Of a stretch of DNA of 16,394 nt, positions 14,456 through 16,394 are shown one piece after another. Each line of letters opens with the position of its first letter. Positions within the stretch are counted from its first letter, which is position 1. Source of the stretch: CAYXOX01 sp964466745. Its GTDB lineage: Bacteria > Pseudomonadota > Alphaproteobacteria > Rhodobacterales > Rhodobacteraceae. The notes beneath the pieces are model-generated. The model did no database searches, was not told where the DNA came from, and saw nothing but the letters and a program-made list of their open reading frames with translations. The position numbers and the translations under genes were made by a program. The stretch is from NCBI GenBank assembly GCA_964466745.1, contig CAYXOX010000057.1, positions 1 through 16,394 of the forward strand, given 5' to 3'.

Positions 14456-14716
14456 GTTGACAGTTCTGTGACTTCTTCCGCGCATGGCCGGGGGATCGTC
14501 CCGCGAGGTTTCGCCTCACCTGCCACCTCGGCCGCGGTTCGTCCAGCCATCCCGGCGCCGGCCGCGCGTTCTCAGGATGTGGACGGGGATATCGCGCAAC
14601 GGTGGGGCACGCGCCTGCACGGGCAAAATGCCCCGGCGCTCCACCGGCATATCCCCAAGGCCCAGCTCGCCTGGATGGCAGACATTTCCTTTATTTGCCG
14701 GGCGAGGCCGTGATTT

Positions 14717-14739
14717 CTCCCACACCACGCGGGTGGGAG
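14717..14739. repeat. Inverted repeat CTCCCAC / GTGGGAG in the candidate origin
   Basis: CTCCCAC (14717-14723) and GTGGGAG (14733-14739) form a perfect seven-pair stem around a nine-base loop. It lies nine bases before the adjacent pair of DnaA-box-like sequences. It could be a protein site or a structure in the origin region; no U-run follows, so it is not a standard terminator. Confidence 0.5.
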
Positions 14740-14804
14740 GCCGCGGATACTCCACATGGGGATCAGCGCGGGGAGAAGCCGAAAATCCCCAACCTGACGG
14801 CCAC

Positions 14805-14850
14805 CTAAAACAACCTCATCTTTTCTTTCTTCTCATATTGAAATTAAGAA
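14805..14850. other. AT-rich tract, possible DNA unwinding element
   Basis: This is the most AT-rich stretch I see in the window, in strong contrast to its surroundings. It contains an almost pure pyrimidine run of about 20 bases (14817-14833) and then ATTGAAATTAAGAA (14837-14850). It sits immediately after the DnaA-box-like cluster and 25 bases before the hemJ start, where an unwinding element would be expected. It also may contribute to the hemJ promoter or leader; I find no good -35/-10 pair in it. Confidence 0.4.
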
Positions 14851-14875
14851 GGGAGGCATCGAACCGGAGCACGCG

Positions 14876-15325
14876 TTGACCGATCTGCTGATACCGCTCT
14901 ACCCCTGGATCAAGGCGGGCCACATCGCCTCGGTTCTGGCGTGGATGGCGGGGCTCTTCTACCTGCCGCGCCTATACGTCTACCACGCGGAGCGGGTGAG
15001 CGGCGGGGAGACGGCCGCGCTTTTCCAGACGATGGAGGAAAAGCTCCTGCGGCTGATCATGAACCCGGCGATGATCGCGACCTGGGTGTTCGGGCTTCTG
15101 CTCGTCGCGATTCCCGGCGTGGTGGACTGGTCGATGATCTGGCCTTGGGCCAAGACGGCCGCGGTGCTCGGGATGACGTGGTTCCACATGTGGTGCGCGG
15201 CGCGGCGCAAGGTGTTCGCCGCCGGCACGAACGACAAGCCCGGCCGCCACTACCGGCTGATGAACGAGGTGCCCACGCTCCTGATGCTGGTGATCGTCGT
15301 TTCCGTGGTGGTGAAGCCGATCTGA
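14876..15325 (+). CDS. hemJ: Protoporphyrinogen oxidase HemJ
   Basis: An inner-membrane haem-binding enzyme that oxidises protoporphyrinogen IX to protoporphyrin IX, the penultimate step of protohaem and the branch towards chlorophylls. The 149-residue protein has about four hydrophobic helices. The signature WIKAGHIASVLAWMAGLFY (11-29) continues into LPRLYVYH, with His16 and His37 as conserved histidines. TWFHMWCAARRK (101-112) and RLMNEVPTLLMLVIVVSVVV (127-146) are the other family blocks. Translation starts at TTG 14876, with GGAG six bases upstream (14866-14869). The next in-frame ATG falls inside the first helix, so a TTG start is needed. rho follows after 147 bases, an arrangement shared by many alphaproteobacteria. 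Confidence 0.93.
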   Translation: MTDLLIPLYPWIKAGHIASVLAWMAGLFYLPRLYVYHAERVSGGETAALFQTMEEKLLRLIMNPAMIATWVFGLLLVAIPGVVDWSMIWPWAKTAAVLGMTWFHMWCAARRKVFAAGTNDKPGRHYRLMNEVPTLLMLVIVVSVVVKPI

Positions 15326-15346
15326 GCCCTGCCCGCCGCTCACGCG

Positions 15347-15375
15347 TTGACAGCGCGGGCATCGCCGCGTATCTG
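15347..15375 (+). promoter_or_regulatory. Near-consensus sigma-70 promoter for rho
   Basis: TTGACA (15347-15352, perfect -35) and TATCTG (15370-15375, four of six -10) are separated by exactly 17 bases. Transcription would start near 15382, giving a leader of about 90 bases before the rho ATG at 15473. A seven-base inverted repeat (GCGCGGG 15353-15359, CCCGCGC 15379-15385) spans the spacer and -10 and could be a regulatory site. rho is thus probably expressed independently of hemJ. Confidence 0.65.
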
Positions 15376-15472
15376 CAACCCGCGCCCCGTCCGGGATCCG
15401 CGTCAACCTCCCCAGATCAAGTGCAAGCGCCAGCTCGCCCATGCGCGACGCCACGCTGCCGGAAAAGCTCCC

Positions 15473-16394
15473 ATGCTCGACGCCGAACGCCTGAACCTTG
15501 CCGACCTGAAGGCAAAGACGCCCAAGGATCTTCTCTCCATGGCCGAGGAGCTGGAGATCGAGAACGCATCGACGATGCGCAAGGGCGAGATGATGTTCCA
15601 GATCCTGCGCGAACGCGCGGACGAGGGCTGGGAGATCTCGGGAGACGGCGTGCTCGAAGTGCTGCAGGATGGCTTCGGCTTCCTGCGTTCGCCCGAGGCG
15701 AACTACCTGCCCGGCCCCGACGACATCTACGTCTCGCCCGACATGATTCGCCAGCATTCCATGCGCACCGGCGACACGATCGAGGGTGTGATCCAGGCGC
15801 CGAACGACAACGAGCGGTATTTTGCGCTCACGAAGGTGACGCGGATCAACTTCGAGGATCCGAGCCGCGCGCGCCACAAGATCGCGTTCGACAACCTCAC
15901 CCCGCTCTATCCCGACGAGCGCCTGAAGATGGAGGTCGAGGATCCCACCGTGAAGGATCGCTCGGCCCGGATCATCGATCTGGTCTCGCCCATTGGCAAG
16001 GGCCAGCGCGCCCTGATCGTGGCGCCCCCGCGGACGGGCAAGACGGTTCTGCTTCAGAACATCGCCAACTCCATCGAGAAGAACCACCCGGAGTGCTACC
16101 TTATCGTTCTTCTGATCGATGAGCGCCCGGAGGAGGTGACGGACATGCAGCGGAGCGTGAAGGGCGAGGTCGTTTCCTCGACCTTCGACGAGCCCGCGAC
16201 CCGGCACGTCGCCGTTTCGGAAATGGTGATCGAGAAGGCCAAGCGGCTGGTGGAACACAAGCGCGACGTGGTGATCCTGCTCGATTCGATCACCCGGCTC
16301 GGGCGCGCCTTCAACACCGTCGTGCCAAGCTCGGGCAAGGTGCTCACCGGGGGCGTGGATGCCAACGCGCTGCAGCGGCCCAAGCGCTTCTTCG
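15473..16394 (+). CDS. rho: Transcription termination factor Rho, N-terminal part (runs off window)
   Basis: A hexameric RNA-dependent ATPase that ends transcription. 307 codons lie in the window and the C-terminus is missing. The protein begins MLDAERLNLADLKAKTPKDL, the helical Rho N-domain, and the cold-shock-like RNA-binding fold follows (about 58-125; DGFGFLRSPEANYL at 66-79). The ATPase part shows Walker A APPRTGKT (184-191), the catalytic Glu region IDERPEEV (215-222), Walker B VVILLDSITRLGRA (266-279) and GGVDANALQRPKRFF at the edge. It is colinear with standard Rho, with no insertion between the RNA-binding and ATPase parts. ATG 15473 has GGAAAAG upstream (15461-15467). Expression is likely autoregulated, as in E. 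coli, through its leader; this is inference. Confidence 0.97.
   Translation, partial: MLDAERLNLADLKAKTPKDLLSMAEELEIENASTMRKGEMMFQILRERADEGWEISGDGVLEVLQDGFGFLRSPEANYLPGPDDIYVSPDMIRQHSMRTGDTIEGVIQAPNDNERYFALTKVTRINFEDPSRARHKIAFDNLTPLYPDERLKMEVEDPTVKDRSARIIDLVSPIGKGQRALIVAPPRTGKTVLLQNIANSIEKNHPECYLIVLLIDERPEEVTDMQRSVKGEVVSSTFDEPATRHVAVSEMVIEKAKRLVEHKRDVVILLDSITRLGRAFNTVVPSSGKVLTGGVDANALQRPKRFF

Larger units (their letters stand above)
14456..14875. other. Gene-free 420-base region, candidate chromosomal replication origin
   Basis: No convincing gene is present between the divergent maf and hemJ. Five DnaA-box-like cores are visible. TCCACA occurs on minus at 14578-14583 and on plus at 14751-14756. 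TCCCCA occurs on plus at 14652-14657 and 14786-14791, and on minus at 14757-14762. Two of them sit back to back, TACTCCACA then the reverse of TGATCCCCA (14748-14765). TCCACA is the core of the strong Caulobacter box TGATCCACA, and TCCCCA is its weak W-box. An AT-rich, partly all-pyrimidine tract follows at about 14805-14850. Genes on both sides point outward. The neighbours (maf-aroE-coaE-dnaQ-secB on one side, hemJ-rho on the other) are those near the Caulobacter origin, from memory. Origin function is inferred; it could simply hold the maf and hemJ promoters. Confidence 0.5.

Noticed and set aside
14484..14879. Open frames of 60-131 codons in the candidate origin region, on both strands
   Set aside because: Compositionally random translations with no motif and no ribosome binding site; none resembles hemE or the DUF299 protein.
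14972..16258. 428-residue open frame antisense to hemJ and rho
   Set aside because: The opposite strand encodes HemJ and Rho with full motifs, so this is a shadow frame.
1..16394. Mobile elements, CRISPR arrays, tRNA or rRNA genes
   Set aside because: No transposase motifs, regularly spaced repeats, terminal inverted repeats or tRNA-like cloverleaf were seen; gene order looks like conserved core chromosome.

Overview
The window reads as a gene-dense, high-GC (roughly two-thirds G+C by eye) chromosomal segment from an alphaproteobacterium of the Rhodobacterales (Roseobacter/Rhodobacter group). The evidence is the RegB-SenC-RegA redox locus, a RegA whose C-terminal Fis-type helix is of the invariant alphaproteobacterial type, SecB/TimA/FxsA/HemJ, and the maf-aroE-coaE-dnaQ run that flanks the origin in Caulobacter-like genomes. 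I see no mobile elements, tRNA/rRNA genes or CRISPR arrays. All identifications are by eye from motifs; no database search was run.

Region 1 (1-4915, all minus strand) is a compact operon-like run. A membrane-anchored multi-PAS protein resembling DivL but without kinase domains is followed by tsaE (tRNA t6A synthesis), amgK and murU (MurNAc kinase and uridylyltransferase of peptidoglycan recycling) and the 5' part of addB (double-strand break repair). Stop and start codons overlap at tsaE/amgK, amgK/murU and murU/addB. A perfect TTAA-N7-TTAA CtrA-type box lies 24 bases before the PAS gene.

Region 2 (4978-7714) is the redox regulon control locus. The sensor kinase regB runs leftward, and senC (Cu/SCO-type) plus regA run rightward from a shared 94-base divergent control region. 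Region 3 (7715-9135) is one MFS transporter gene behind a GC-rich gap that holds hairpins and an 18-base palindrome. Its stop codon overlaps that of the convergent smr gene.

Region 4 (9132-11665) is a divergent pair. timA-smr runs leftward, and fxsA and secB run rightward, with recognisable promoter-like elements ahead of timA and secB. A long imperfect hairpin separates the convergent secB and dnaQ. Region 5 (11731-14455, minus strand) is maf-aroE-coaE-dnaQ, joined by 4-base overlap, 1-base gap and 8-base overlap.

Region 6 (14456-14875) is the only long gene-free stretch. It carries five DnaA-box-like cores and an AT-rich tract, with genes pointing away on both sides, in the gene neighbourhood where Caulobacter-type origins sit. 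I propose it as a candidate replication origin. Region 7 (14876-16394) is hemJ (haem synthesis, TTG start) and then rho, cut by the window end, behind a near-consensus promoter and a 100-base leader.

The most noteworthy points are the kinase-less DivL-like gene under a CtrA box, the candidate origin, the palindromic operator candidate ahead of the MFS gene, a ten-G tract ahead of tsaE, and the rho leader. No clearly new defence, mobile or biosynthetic system is visible.
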